DNA of 64,000 bases from a virus. This document shows positions 1 through 8,216 of the stretch, piece after piece. The notes below the pieces were generated by a model, which made no database searches, had not been told where the DNA came from, and saw only the letters and a program-made list of their open reading frames with translations. Numbering within the stretch: the first letter of the stretch is position 1; each line of letters starts with the position of its first letter. The stretch lies in IMG/VR virus record IMGVR_UViG_3300032893_000036, positions 1-64,000 of that record; one strand, 5' to 3'. Both the position numbers and the translations under genes were made by a program.

Positions 1-216
1 GTAGTTACGGTAGAAAACGCGATTTTGTAAACCCCCTACGTGCGCGCGCGTGTGCGCGTGTGCGCGTGTGCGCGTGTGCGCGTGTGCGCGTGTGCGCGTG
101 TGTATATATATAAATAATACTGTAACTGTTGTAACTACCGTAACTATCTCAAATATGTCAATGAGTTGCGTAGGTTACGGTATTCTCACGGTTACAACAC
201 TGAACCGTAACTGGAG
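1..216. other. Candidate replication origin: GTTACGGT iteron cluster, AT-rich stretch and Z-DNA-prone tract
   Basis: Non-coding stretch just beyond the 3' end of the primase-polymerase gene. The octamer GTTACGGT occurs at 4-11 and 174-181 and its complement ACCGTAAC at 137-144 and 204-211. The 11-bp AGTTACGGTAG at 3-13 is an exact inverted copy of 135-145. The core GTTAC/GTAAC appears seven times in about 210 bp. Between the sites lie an alternating purine-pyrimidine tract and an AT-rich segment (about 101-120). Iterons next to an unwinding element and a primase/helicase gene are the usual layout of phage and plasmid origins. The origin role is inference; a regulatory or packaging role is possible. 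Confidence 0.45.
37..112. repeat. 76-bp alternating pyrimidine-purine tract with six TGTGCGCG tandem units
   Basis: Every dinucleotide step from 37 to 112 is pyrimidine-purine without interruption. The core is six perfect copies of TGTGCGCG (51-98), preceded by a CG run and followed by TGTG and a TA run. Such tracts are the classical substrate for left-handed Z-DNA under negative supercoiling, and the TA end melts easily. It sits inside the iteron cluster. Confidence 0.85.
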
Positions 217-2403
217 TTAAGATCGAGGTTTTTCCCAGATGCGCAGCGATACTCCATTGCGCTTGGCGACGACGTTGATCCATCCGGCGTCGCGGAGAAT
301 AGCGGTGACGCGGCGCTTTTCGACTTGCGTGGCGTCTTTGAGATTCAGCTCGATGGCGTACATGAGCACTTCGGCGGCTGTGGTTTCTTGGAGCCGTTCG
401 ATGTAGCTCAATACGCGCTCGCGCCATGGGTCTTCGTCGCGCCGGTCCGTTTGTTCTTTGATCGTGTCGGCTTCGGGCACGCTGTGCCAAGTGGCGGCGT
501 TACGGAATTCGGATACTGCTTCGGCGAACAATTGGTCGCGGGTGCGAGCAAAGGCGTCCAGGTCAAGCGATCTCGTGCGCAGCGGCCAGAATCGACGGAT
601 GCCGCGGCTATCGGATAGGTAATCGTCATTTTCGCTGGTAGCTGCGAATACGCACGTGCGCTGATGATCGATTACGTGGCGGCCGTACGGCGGCCTGAAT
701 CGATCGGTGCGGATCGTGATGGTCGCGATGATGTGGCCGTGCTCGCGGCGGTTGAAGTTGGCGAGATCGGGCATCTCCATGAGCCAGCACCCGATAATCT
801 GCTGAAGGAACTCGCGGCTGCCGAAAGACTCAGTTGCGGCCGAATACCATTGACCGCCCAGTAACTCAAGGAAGCTTGTCTTGCCCTTACCCATGGAGCC
901 TTCGAGCACCGGCATGTGATCGACCTTGCATCCTGGGATGTAAGCGCGGGCAACCATGCTGATGAGCCAGTTGCGGGCGATCGCCATGGAGTAGGGCGTC
1001 TTGTCGACGCCCAAGTAATCGCTGAGCCAATCGTCCAGTCGCGGAGTCTGATCCCACTCAAGCGCGTTCAGGTAGTCCTGCACGGAGTTGCGACTGCGAC
1101 TGGCTGCGTGCGCAATGACCGACTGGGCGACGGTCTGGACGGGCATTTTGCTCAAGCCGACCTGTTGCTGCATCCAGATGGTGAGCGCTAGGTCATCTTG
1201 GTCGGACCACTCTCGCTCGGCGCCTTTGAGCGTGTGGTAGATGCGCTGTCGGAATGAGTCAAACCAGATTTTACCCGCCAAATCGGGGTGATTTTTCAGA
1301 ACTTGCGAGGCGTTTGCGATATTGGCGTGGGGCTCACCGTTGGGCTTTTTTTCGAGTGCGAGCGCCTCGTAAATGACGGATAACGAGGCGCCCGGTTGAA
1401 TGAGATTCGTCTGGGCATCGATGATGACGGTGCCTTCAGCTGGGTGCTGCGGTTCGGCTTGCGTGATTCGCCTCGTCCCACGTGGAACACCGTCGCGGCG
1501 AGGGAACCGCCACCCATTCTCCTTGGCCAACATGAATACCGTGCCGGCGCCGGCCTTGGGGTCTTTGACGCCGCGCCAGACCTTCTCCGCCATGTGGTCC
1601 TGGTGCTTGGATGACTTCGCCGACCAGCGCATCCAATCGGCGTGTCCGGCGTCGCCGATCGCGCCCTTGATCGCATAAGCCATGAGCACCCAAGCATCAT
1701 AATCCGCGTTGTTCGGTACGGACTCGAGTGCCGAGCGGAATACGGTTATATCGGCAGCGGCCTGCGGGCCCTTGGGACTATGAGTATGCGGCTCTAGAAT
1801 CGCGCGAGTCTGCGCGCTGATCGGGTGGCCAACCGCGGCCAGCGTCGATTCCGCCCATTGCACGTATTCGACGAGCTGCTCGCGCGTGACCTCGGAGAGC
1901 TGCGCCGCGGGGGTCCCGATCAGATCGCCGTGGCCATTCCATGTATACGGTTTCCTGGTCTTCTGGTGGATGTTCCAGCCGACGAACTGCTGGCCCTTGG
2001 CGAGGACTTCGACTTTATGGGCATCATCGTCCGGCTGGTCAGTCGGGAGTCGGTACGAGGCCGTCTGTAGCTTCGTGAAGGGCTCACCGAGAACTTGGTA
2101 GACCAGCAGCACTTTGGGCGCTTGACCGATACGTGCGGGCGCCAAGCCGAGGGTCGACTCCGCGTGGGCGCGCATCAGCTCGGCGAGCTCAGGCACGCGC
2201 ACGTCAATATCGAGGCCAACAATCGACCCGCAGAGAATACCGGTGCCCCAAGCGTCGTAGCCGTGCTCAGTATCCTGGTAGATGAACTCGGGCCAGCGAT
2301 CAATGCTAGGGGATTTTTTGCCGATCGGGATAGGTAGCGGCCGATAGCCATTGGCCACCAATTGACCGGCGATCTCGCCGAAGCGCGGGAATTTGGCGAC
2401 CAC
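217..2403 (-). CDS. Primase-polymerase / VapE-type helicase replication protein
   Basis: Multidomain replication initiator of 728 aa, GTG start. The N-terminal half (about 1-200) is a bifunctional primase-polymerase (Prim-Pol) domain with the metal-binding GLDID motif (residues 63-67). About 218-300 resembles a PriCT-2 primase C-terminal domain. The C-terminal half is a virulence-associated-E (VapE) superfamily 3-like helicase with Walker A GSMGKGKTS (502-510), an acidic LMEMPD segment, and ATSENDDYLSDSRGIRRFW (near 595), typical of the sensor/arginine-finger region. It should make primers and unwind DNA at the fork. It is the last gene of the leftward operon and abuts the iteron cluster at 1-216, its probable target. 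Start uncertain by a few codons because no clear SD is visible. Confidence 0.9.
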   Translation of the reverse strand: MVAKFPRFGEIAGQLVANGYRPLPIPIGKKSPSIDRWPEFIYQDTEHGYDAWGTGILCGSIVGLDIDVRVPELAELMRAHAESTLGLAPARIGQAPKVLLVYQVLGEPFTKLQTASYRLPTDQPDDDAHKVEVLAKGQQFVGWNIHQKTRKPYTWNGHGDLIGTPAAQLSEVTREQLVEYVQWAESTLAAVGHPISAQTRAILEPHTHSPKGPQAAADITVFRSALESVPNNADYDAWVLMAYAIKGAIGDAGHADWMRWSAKSSKHQDHMAEKVWRGVKDPKAGAGTVFMLAKENGWRFPRRDGVPRGTRRITQAEPQHPAEGTVIIDAQTNLIQPGASLSVIYEALALEKKPNGEPHANIANASQVLKNHPDLAGKIWFDSFRQRIYHTLKGAEREWSDQDDLALTIWMQQQVGLSKMPVQTVAQSVIAHAASRSRNSVQDYLNALEWDQTPRLDDWLSDYLGVDKTPYSMAIARNWLISMVARAYIPGCKVDHMPVLEGSMGKGKTSFLELLGGQWYSAATESFGSREFLQQIIGCWLMEMPDLANFNRREHGHIIATITIRTDRFRPPYGRHVIDHQRTCVFAATSENDDYLSDSRGIRRFWPLRTRSLDLDAFARTRDQLFAEAVSEFRNAATWHSVPEADTIKEQTDRRDEDPWRERVLSYIERLQETTAAEVLMYAIELNLKDATQVEKRRVTAILRDAGWINVVAKRNGVSLRIWEKPRS

Positions 2404-2406
2404 GGG

Positions 2407-2631
2407 CTAGCCCGCAGCGCGTGATTCGACGATCTCTCGTCCGCGGCCGTGCTCAATCTCAAGCTCAAGCAGACGCAGCATATTCTCAGGGACAGGCTGA
2501 ATGCCGGCGCTATAACGGCGCACATAGGATGGGTTGCGACCAATGAGTTGGCCTACATGCTGTGAGGTGAGTCTGTGGGTCGCCATCAATTGATTGAGGC
2601 GAGCGCGGCGAGCACGAGCGTTGTTGCCCAT
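2407..2631 (-). CDS. Small HTH DNA-binding protein
   Basis: 74 aa. LTSQHVGQLIGRNPSYVRRY reads as a helix-turn-helix of the XRE/Cro-like type, followed by a Leu/Glu-rich helix that may dimerise. It lies 3 bp upstream of the primase-polymerase start, so it is co-transcribed. A role in controlling the replication operon is inferred from position only. Confidence 0.65.
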   Translation of the reverse strand: MGNNARARRARLNQLMATHRLTSQHVGQLIGRNPSYVRRYSAGIQPVPENMLRLLELEIEHGRGREIVESRAAG

Positions 2632-2671
2632 ACTTCGGACCCCATCGTTACATTTTGGGAAAGTGCTAAGC

Positions 2672-2941
2672 CTAAGTCTGCTGAACTGTTAAGGCAATGC
2701 TTTGTGTCAGATTATTTTCAGTGATGAGGGGCGCGCTGCTCCATTTGCGGAAGACATCTGGAATGCCGTAGCGACCGATGCTGCGGTATCCATATCCAAG
2801 TCGTGGTGTGGTCAGCGCTGTACGCAAGTCTATTCCCTGTCGAATGCGTTCGCGGACCGTAGTAACCGACATGTTGTATTCGCGGGCCCAGTGTCTAAGG
2901 GATAACGTTCGGCCGTCGAGGGTGTAGCGTGTGGACCGCAT
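2672..2941 (-). CDS. Small HTH-like phage protein
   Basis: 89 aa starting at MRSTRYTLDG. The segment LSLRHWAREYNMSVTTVRER is a plausible helix-turn-helix followed by a basic stretch, a layout often seen in short phage proteins that decode a W-A-x-x-x-x-S-x-x-T-V pattern. The start is placed 1 nt after the stop of the 38-aa gene (TAACATG). A longer reading from 2983 would overlap that gene. Function unknown. Confidence 0.6.
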   Translation of the reverse strand: MRSTRYTLDGRTLSLRHWAREYNMSVTTVRERIRQGIDLRTALTTPRLGYGYRSIGRYGIPDVFRKWSSAPLITENNLTQSIALTVQQT

Positions 2942-2942
2942 G

Positions 2943-3059
2943 TTATCGAAATAACTCGCGAGGGCCGAAATCGAGCACGGCATCCCAAGAGCGACGGAGT
3001 TCGTCTGCTATGCCGACTGCGGCTGCGAAGATCAGGGCGGTGAAGTAAAGTGTCATCAT
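2943..3059 (-). CDS. 38-aa small membrane-type protein
   Basis: Starts MMTLYFTALIFAAAVGIADE; its ATG overlaps the VRR-NUC stop by one base (TAATG) and it ends one base before the next ATG. One N-terminal hydrophobic helix is followed by a charged tail. The precise fit between two genes supports translation. Function unknown. Confidence 0.55.
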   Translation of the reverse strand: MMTLYFTALIFAAAVGIADELRRSWDAVLDFGPRELFR

Positions 3060-3445
3060 TAGATATTCCCGCCCTCGATAATCCGCCGCGCATCCTCAAC
3101 CGAGCGCGCGACGCCTGCACGGCCGCCCATGGCATGGATCATGTTGATGAACTGCTGTTGCTCAGGACTGACGCGCCCTTTGCCGAATTTGCCTTCAATT
3201 CCAGTGTAAATAAACGCGGGGCGACCGATCATATACTCAGTGACGATCACTTGGACTCCGCCGCCGAGGTCGCTAGTTCCTTCAGGTGCTAGTTTGATTG
3301 CTCGGTAGGGGCTGAGAACAAGTCGACTATGGTCCTGCGAGACAATCTTGCCTTGCCACGCCATGCCGGAATTCTGGCGCCATAACCTGACACTACCGCG
3401 CGAGCAGTTCAGCAGGATGTCGGCTAGGAGTTGGGATTCGCTCAT
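3059..3445 (-). CDS. VRR-NUC domain nuclease
   Basis: 128 aa, matching stand-alone phage VRR-NUC proteins in size and layout: GTSDLGGG (central acidic motif of the PD-(D/E)XK fold) and GIEGKFGKGRVSPEQQQF, the usual E-x-K then (R/L)SPEQ signature, then a helical C-terminus. Stand-alone VRR-NUC enzymes act as structure-specific nucleases or Holliday-junction resolvase-like enzymes. The catalytic Glu/Lys pair appears present. It overlaps its neighbours by 4 and 1 nt, so it belongs to the replication operon. Confidence 0.85.
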   Translation of the reverse strand: MSESQLLADILLNCSRGSVRLWRQNSGMAWQGKIVSQDHSRLVLSPYRAIKLAPEGTSDLGGGVQVIVTEYMIGRPAFIYTGIEGKFGKGRVSPEQQQFINMIHAMGGRAGVARSVEDARRIIEGGNI

Positions 3446-3624
3446 AGGCGACGGCGTAACGCTGACTCAATAGCCCGTTGCCGATCCATATTCCGCGACC
3501 ACGAGAGCAGGATGATGATGCCGCCAGCTGGCCAGCCATACACGCAGACCGCGATGATGACCGCCGTCCAGTCCAGTGCGCAGCTGACGAGAAATTCGAG
3601 CATGGTGCAATCGCGGTTGATCAT
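3442..3624 (-). CDS. 60-aa single-pass membrane protein
   Basis: Starts MINRDCTMLEFL with ATGA overlap to the upstream 37-aa gene and ends in an ATGA overlap with the VRR-NUC gene. One strong hydrophobic segment (WTAVIIAVCVYGWPAGGIII) precedes a basic tail, giving an N-out/C-in single-pass topology. An internal ATG (MLEFLVSC) could be used instead. Function unknown. Confidence 0.55.
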   Translation of the reverse strand: MINRDCTMLEFLVSCALDWTAVIIAVCVYGWPAGGIIILLSWSRNMDRQRAIESALRRRL

Positions 3625-3734
3625 TCCGCAGCACTCAACGTTGGAATCCGCCGCCAGTGGAACAGACAGAATCGCGGTCGGTTGCGCGGCATGTCGGCGG
3701 CGAAGCGGCAGTGTTCGATTTTGCAGACCTTCAT
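3621..3734 (-). CDS. 37-aa Cys/His-containing microprotein
   Basis: Begins MKVCKIEHCRFAADMPRNRP. The pattern C-x4-C followed 13 residues later by CLFH could bind one zinc ion. It overlaps both neighbours by 4 nt (ATGA), so the reading frame is well constrained by context although it is very short. Function unknown. Confidence 0.5.
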   Translation of the reverse strand: MKVCKIEHCRFAADMPRNRPRFCLFHWRRIPTLSAAE

Positions 3735-3823
3735 GAGATCGGCCTCGTCGGACTGAGCAGCGAGTCAATGGCCTCGCGGACTTGGGGCGTCGATGTGCAC
3801 GATAGGCGCACGGATTTCACCAT
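3731..3823 (-). CDS. Possible 30-aa leader/microprotein
   Basis: ATG reading starting MVKSVRLSCTSTPQVREAID and ending in an ATGA overlap with the 37-aa gene. The only support is the overlap and a weak upstream GGTGGG. It may be a translational-coupling leader rather than a functional protein. Confidence 0.3.
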   Translation of the reverse strand: MVKSVRLSCTSTPQVREAIDSLLSPTRPIS

Positions 3824-3917
3824 ATGTAATCCCACCAATTGCGCTCATATTCACGATTGTCCCGAATGAGCGAGGTCTTCAAAAGTCGCGCTATTCTAAG
3901 AATCCAATTGCGATGTT

Positions 3918-4151
3918 TCACTGCAGCGTCTCCGGTGCTTCAAACACGCGATGCATCAGGGGGGTCTGGATCATCGCCCTGTTGAACATCTCGCAGTCGT
4001 CGATGAATTGCTCGTGGAGGATGGGCTGCGGAGGGGGAAACTTCGGGCGCGTAAAATGACGTATCCAGTGATCCATCGTGCCGGTGCGCCACTCAATTAT
4101 CATGCCAGTAATTATGCAAATTGGCATCGCGAGAAATAACAGAGCGATCAT
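3918..4151 (-). CDS. 77-aa membrane-anchored hypothetical protein
   Basis: Begins MIALLFLAMPICIITGMIIE, one N-terminal membrane segment, then a soluble, Pro/His-containing tail. GAGGAG lies about 6 nt before the ATG, and the start overlaps the stop of the 43-aa gene (ATGA). About 95 bp downstream carries nothing clear before the next microprotein. Function unknown. Confidence 0.6.
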   Translation of the reverse strand: MIALLFLAMPICIITGMIIEWRTGTMDHWIRHFTRPKFPPPQPILHEQFIDDCEMFNRAMIQTPLMHRVFEAPETLQ

Positions 4152-4279
4152 ATATTACTCCTCAATTCCAGCAGATAGCGATGGGCCTTTCCGAGTCGGC
4201 GTTTGCTCTTCAGTTTCTGCAATCGTCGCCGCTCAATATTGCGTCGATAATATTCGCGGTGATATTTCGTTCGACTCAT
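4148..4279 (-). CDS. 43-aa highly basic protein
   Basis: Starts MSRTKYHREYYRRNIERRRL; about 40% Lys/Arg with an amphipathic helical look. Both ends overlap neighbours by four bases (ATGA). The charge suggests nucleic-acid binding, but no fold can be assigned. Confidence 0.6.
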   Translation of the reverse strand: MSRTKYHREYYRRNIERRRLQKLKSKRRLGKAHRYLLELRSNI

Positions 4280-4515
4280 TTCACGCTCCGGCTCACGAAG
4301 CCTGTGCGTTCGCACGCCTCAGCCAGCCTCATGGCAACCGCTGCGACTTGCAATGCCTCCGTCTGTATGCGGTCCATGCGGTTGCCATGGATGGCTTCGA
4401 TCAGCTCCTGATACTCTTCGGTCAGCACGCCGAGTGCCTCATGCGTCGACGCGAAGTCGCCATAACGGACTCGCGCGCGGTTCATTTCGTCGCTCAACTC
4501 TTCAGTCAGTATCAT
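4276..4515 (-). CDS. MazG-like / all-helical NTP pyrophosphohydrolase-like protein
   Basis: 79 aa. The segment VLTEEYQELIEAIHGNRMDR followed by EALQVAAVAMRLAEA resembles the ExxE and later acidic/His helix of MazG-type enzymes, which hydrolyse NTPs. The second metal motif (usually ExxD) is only partial, so activity is doubtful. It overlaps the SNF2-methyltransferase gene by 4 nt. Confidence 0.5.
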   Translation of the reverse strand: MILTEELSDEMNRARVRYGDFASTHEALGVLTEEYQELIEAIHGNRMDRIQTEALQVAAVAMRLAEACERTGFVSRSVK

Positions 4516-6713
4516 GGCGTGGTCACCTCCTCGAACAGTCCGCCCATGCTAGTACGCGCGAGTCGTAGATTCGCGCATGCCTGTTTGTAGTAGGACTCCT
4601 TCAGTTCCATACCGATGAACTTTCGGCCGTGCTGCAGAGCTACGTATCCAGTCGAGCCAATGCCGCTGAATGGATCTAGCACGGTGTCACCCGGATTAGT
4701 CCACAACTCAATGCCGCGCTCGATCACCTGCAGCTGCAGGGGACAGATGTGTCGCTCATCGGCCTGCTCGCGAGCGCTCCTGAACTGCAGCGTGTCTGAT
4801 GGATTGATATCGTGCCAAACAGGCGATGCGTATCGTTGCCACAATCCAACAGGGAACTCCTCCTCCGTCTTCGTCACACGCTCAGGGTTTTCACCTGGCT
4901 TGCGCATGGTCACGAGATAATCAGGAATTCCCTGCCGCGACATCGCAGAATCTTTTTTTAGCTGCTTGTACAGCAATCCGAGTGCCTTGGTGCGTTGCAT
5001 AGCCGTCACTGGGTCTTTCCATATGACGACCTCGCTGTGATAGATGAATCCGGCAGCTTCGAACAGTCGGATCAGATCGCCGCGGAAGTCTCGGATGCCA
5101 ATGTATCCGTTATTGACTTTGCTGGTAGGTAAATTCATGCAGTGGAACGACAGCAGTCGACCGGGAACCAAAACTCGATACAACTCGCGCACGAGAAACT
5201 CAAAATGTGCCGTAAATTCCTCGATATTCTTGCAGTTCCCCATGTCGCGATCCGATGCGCTATACGTGTATAGCGATGCAAATGGCGGACTAAAGCACGA
5301 ATAGTGCACAGACTCATCCATCAAGTTCCTAATCAACTCCACAGAGTCACCGAGTTTCATGGTCCAGTTCTCACCCGACTGCTCGTCCTGCTTGTAATCG
5401 TTCATAACTCGGTGAGTCCCTCGTATGTTGGCATTCATTTGGTCTCGCATGTGGATAACGATGTTGTCTGCCATGACTGTAGCTGCGGCTTCCTTGTCTT
5501 TAATGTTTTTGAGCACTGCGCCTTCAGTGGCGGCCACGATCAGGTGCACGTCGACGGGTTTAATTTGGCCAAATCGCCATGTACGTCTAACAGCCTGATA
5601 GAATTGCTCCCAGCTGTCGGAGAGCCCAACGAACGCCTCGTTGTGGCAGTGTTGCCAGTTTAGGCCATACCCACAAATTGAACTTTTACTCACTAGCACG
5701 CGAGCTGATCCATCCGTGAAGGCGCTGAGTGCTTTCTCCTTCTTTTGGACAGAATCCGATCCAGTCACTTCGATGGCGCCTGGGATAGCTTTAGCAAGCG
5801 CCTGCGACTCGGCATTGAGGTTGCACCATACGACCCACGGCTCACCACTCGCATTCACTAGTTCAGCGCACTGCGCCACACGCTCGTCAATGGTGTCGCG
5901 CCGCGCGGCAATGCGCTCCTGAAGCGTGGATGCCTCAAGGGCGAACAAATGACCGGGCGTCGGCCGATCGACGCGCAGCACATGCTCATGCATGCGCAGC
6001 GGCGGCAGTTTGAAATCTCCGTCGTCATAGCCCAAGTCGGACGGCTTGCGCAGCACGACGGCCCACGAAGCGAGCCATCGCCAGAAGTCCTGCTCGGCGT
6101 GCCCCTTTAGCCGCCACGATTGAGTCTCGCCGCCGTCGTGCACAAAAAACATTGAGAGCATCTCGACGCGAGTCATGACGCCTAGGAATTCAGCATGGTT
6201 GCCGAGTTCCATGTAATCGTTGGGCGCAGGGGTCGCCGTGCATGCCAGCTTGAAGCGGGTATTCTTGAAGTCTTGAATGATCCGCGTGCGCGTCTTGCCG
6301 TCGTAAGACTTTAAGATGCTGGACTCGTCCAACACGACGCCTTCGAAGGTGCTTGGCTCAAAGTGCACGAGCATTTCGTAGTTGGTGATGTTGATTCCGG
6401 GCTGTGTATCCGCTTGTGTGCGGCACAGAGTAACTGGAATTCCGAAGCGTGCGCCTTCCTTCACCGTCTGCGCGGCCACTGCAAGTGGTGCCAAGATCAG
6501 CACGTCTCCAGGGATGTGACGTGCCCATTCTAGCTGTTGAAACGTCTTGCCGAGCCCACAGTCCTCGAACAGTGCCGCACATCCTCGCTTGAGCGCCCAC
6601 CGAACGATGTCACGCTGGAATGGAAATAAATCCGCATGGAGCTCTGGAATATCAAATAGCCCCGTTGGCTTGGCAACGACAGACTTGCGCTGCAGGAAGT
6701 CTTGATAGCTCAT
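4512..6713 (-). CDS. SNF2-type helicase fused to a beta-class DNA methyltransferase
   Basis: 733 aa. Residues about 25-430 form an SF2/SNF2-like ATPase: DCGLGKT (51-57, Walker A), LDESS (DExx, 128-132), TATP (159-162) and QAVRRTWRFGQ (motif VI, 373-383). Residues about 450-730 are a DNA methyltransferase with catalytic SPPF (475-478) before the SAM motif DPFSGIGS (near 680), the order of beta-class N6-adenine or N4-cytosine enzymes. A single chain that translocates and methylates recalls Type I/III or ISP restriction enzymes, but no nuclease domain is present. It could protect phage DNA from host restriction. The ATG at 6713 is chosen for its GAGGGT SD; a TTG at 6749 overlaps the upstream stop. 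Confidence 0.88.
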   Translation of the reverse strand: MSYQDFLQRKSVVAKPTGLFDIPELHADLFPFQRDIVRWALKRGCAALFEDCGLGKTFQQLEWARHIPGDVLILAPLAVAAQTVKEGARFGIPVTLCRTQADTQPGINITNYEMLVHFEPSTFEGVVLDESSILKSYDGKTRTRIIQDFKNTRFKLACTATPAPNDYMELGNHAEFLGVMTRVEMLSMFFVHDGGETQSWRLKGHAEQDFWRWLASWAVVLRKPSDLGYDDGDFKLPPLRMHEHVLRVDRPTPGHLFALEASTLQERIAARRDTIDERVAQCAELVNASGEPWVVWCNLNAESQALAKAIPGAIEVTGSDSVQKKEKALSAFTDGSARVLVSKSSICGYGLNWQHCHNEAFVGLSDSWEQFYQAVRRTWRFGQIKPVDVHLIVAATEGAVLKNIKDKEAAATVMADNIVIHMRDQMNANIRGTHRVMNDYKQDEQSGENWTMKLGDSVELIRNLMDESVHYSCFSPPFASLYTYSASDRDMGNCKNIEEFTAHFEFLVRELYRVLVPGRLLSFHCMNLPTSKVNNGYIGIRDFRGDLIRLFEAAGFIYHSEVVIWKDPVTAMQRTKALGLLYKQLKKDSAMSRQGIPDYLVTMRKPGENPERVTKTEEEFPVGLWQRYASPVWHDINPSDTLQFRSAREQADERHICPLQLQVIERGIELWTNPGDTVLDPFSGIGSTGYVALQHGRKFIGMELKESYYKQACANLRLARTSMGGLFEEVTTP

Positions 6714-6745
6714 GTGCGCACCCTCGCACACCAGCAGCGCGAGAG

Positions 6746-8143
6746 TCAAGCGGATTTTTTTGCGGCCCGCGCGGCAAGCACATGCCGAGCTCTGCCGAGA
6801 AGGTCCCCCTTGTATCCACGGTGCCGAAATATCTCGGCCAGTTGCTCCGGCGTCGTCGCCTTTGACTGCTCGAACGCGAGCCGCCGCTTCTCCTGCCGCC
6901 GTGCCACTTCCTCCGGAGTAATTTCAGCGAGCTTGCCCTCCCGCTGCTCTACCTCGCGCGGCTTCGGCACAAATAGATATCCACACTCCGGACACTTGCG
7001 CGCAGCGGACTGCATCGCGGCCCAACAATTGGGGCAGACTTTGACGGAGGTGGCTTTTTTCTTTTTCGGCTGGTCCTCACCGTTGAGAGTCCACGGCGTC
7101 GCGCGGTCCCAGTGTGGCAAACCAAAGCGCTCCCAGTTACGACAGTGATCGAAGATCCAAGCGCGCTCTTTGCCAATCTCGGGCCGCAAAATACGTCCGC
7201 ACTGCTGGCGGTAGATCACTTCGGACTGCGTGGGGCGCAGCATGATTCCAACGTGCACGCCGGGGCAGTCGAAGCCTTCGCTGAACAGATCGCAGCTCGC
7301 GAGTAGCGTGATCTTTCGGTCGCGGAAATCCTTCACGACGCCCCGGCGAATCTCGCGATCCGTGCCGCCGTCCAGCGCCATGGCCGAATATCCCGCGTCG
7401 CGGAATTGTTTCGCGACATCGTGCGCATGCTGCACTGACACGCAGAACGCGAGCGCCGGCAGTCCATCGGTCTTGCTGCGGTACATCTCGAGCGCGCTGC
7501 CTGTGATGGCGGGTGTGTTGACCAGTTCCTCGGATTCGCTGGTGACGAACTCGCCGGCTCGCGTGTGTAGTCCGCTGGTATCGACGGTCTCAGGCCCGAA
7601 GACAATCGGCGGCGCGAGCCATCCGCCTGCGATGAGCTCAGCCGGCGAAGGACCTACGATCAGCTTGTCGAATATGGTGCCGAGTCCCTCACCTGATGGG
7701 CGCATGGGCGTCGCGGTCACTCCAAGTAGCTTCGCATTCGGCCAGTGTCGAATGACCGACTCCCAGGTCGCGGCGCGCGCGTGATGGGCCTCGTCGATAA
7801 TGATCAAGTCGGGCGCAGGCGTTTCGCCGAGGCGGCGGACGAGGGTCTGGATGTTGGCGACATAGGTTAGTGCTGATCGCTTGGTATAGCCTGCAGCGAT
7901 ATAGCCATGATCGACACCCGCGTTGGCGAGTGAACCAGATATCTGGTCAACGAGCTCAATGCGGTGCGTGAGAATGAGTACGCGGTTGCCTTTGGCCTGG
8001 GCACCGTACGCGATGTGGCTGAAGATGACGGTCTTGCCGCCGCCAGTTGGGAGCACGTACAGCGGGGCGCGGCAGCGATCAGGGCCGAACGCTTGGCGTA
8101 TGCGCGCGATGCCGTCGAGCTGGTAGGGGCGGAGGGTGATCAC
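6746..8143 (-). CDS. DEAD/DEAH-box SF2 helicase with C-terminal zinc ribbon
   Basis: 465 aa, GTG start. Motifs in order: PYQLDGI (Q-like), PTGGGKT (32-38), DEAH (117-120), TATP (143-146), and QQCGRILRP (motif VI). Near the C-terminus VCPNC and KCPEC form a four-Cys zinc ribbon. It resembles the helicase part of type III restriction enzymes and phage-encoded UvsW/RecG-like proteins used in replication restart or recombination. No nuclease motif is visible. The intergenic palindrome at 8217-8232 lies just upstream. Confidence 0.88.
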   Translation of the reverse strand: MITLRPYQLDGIARIRQAFGPDRCRAPLYVLPTGGGKTVIFSHIAYGAQAKGNRVLILTHRIELVDQISGSLANAGVDHGYIAAGYTKRSALTYVANIQTLVRRLGETPAPDLIIIDEAHHARAATWESVIRHWPNAKLLGVTATPMRPSGEGLGTIFDKLIVGPSPAELIAGGWLAPPIVFGPETVDTSGLHTRAGEFVTSESEELVNTPAITGSALEMYRSKTDGLPALAFCVSVQHAHDVAKQFRDAGYSAMALDGGTDREIRRGVVKDFRDRKITLLASCDLFSEGFDCPGVHVGIMLRPTQSEVIYRQQCGRILRPEIGKERAWIFDHCRNWERFGLPHWDRATPWTLNGEDQPKKKKATSVKVCPNCWAAMQSAARKCPECGYLFVPKPREVEQREGKLAEITPEEVARRQEKRRLAFEQSKATTPEQLAEIFRHRGYKGDLLGRARHVLAARAAKKSA

Positions 8144-8216
8144 AAATGCGGGGGAAGCGATGCAGCGTCCGGCCGGTGTCCGAGCATCCTCGCTCAGGTC
8201 GGACCTACAAATATGA

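Noticed and set aside
37-112. CRISPR array or telomere-like repeat
   Set aside because: Units are 8 bp with no spacers; a simple tandem repeat, not a CRISPR.
3442-3768. 108-aa reading in the replication operon
   Set aside because: Its first half overlaps the 37-aa Cys/His microprotein in another frame; only the last 60 codons, from the ATGA overlap, look coding.
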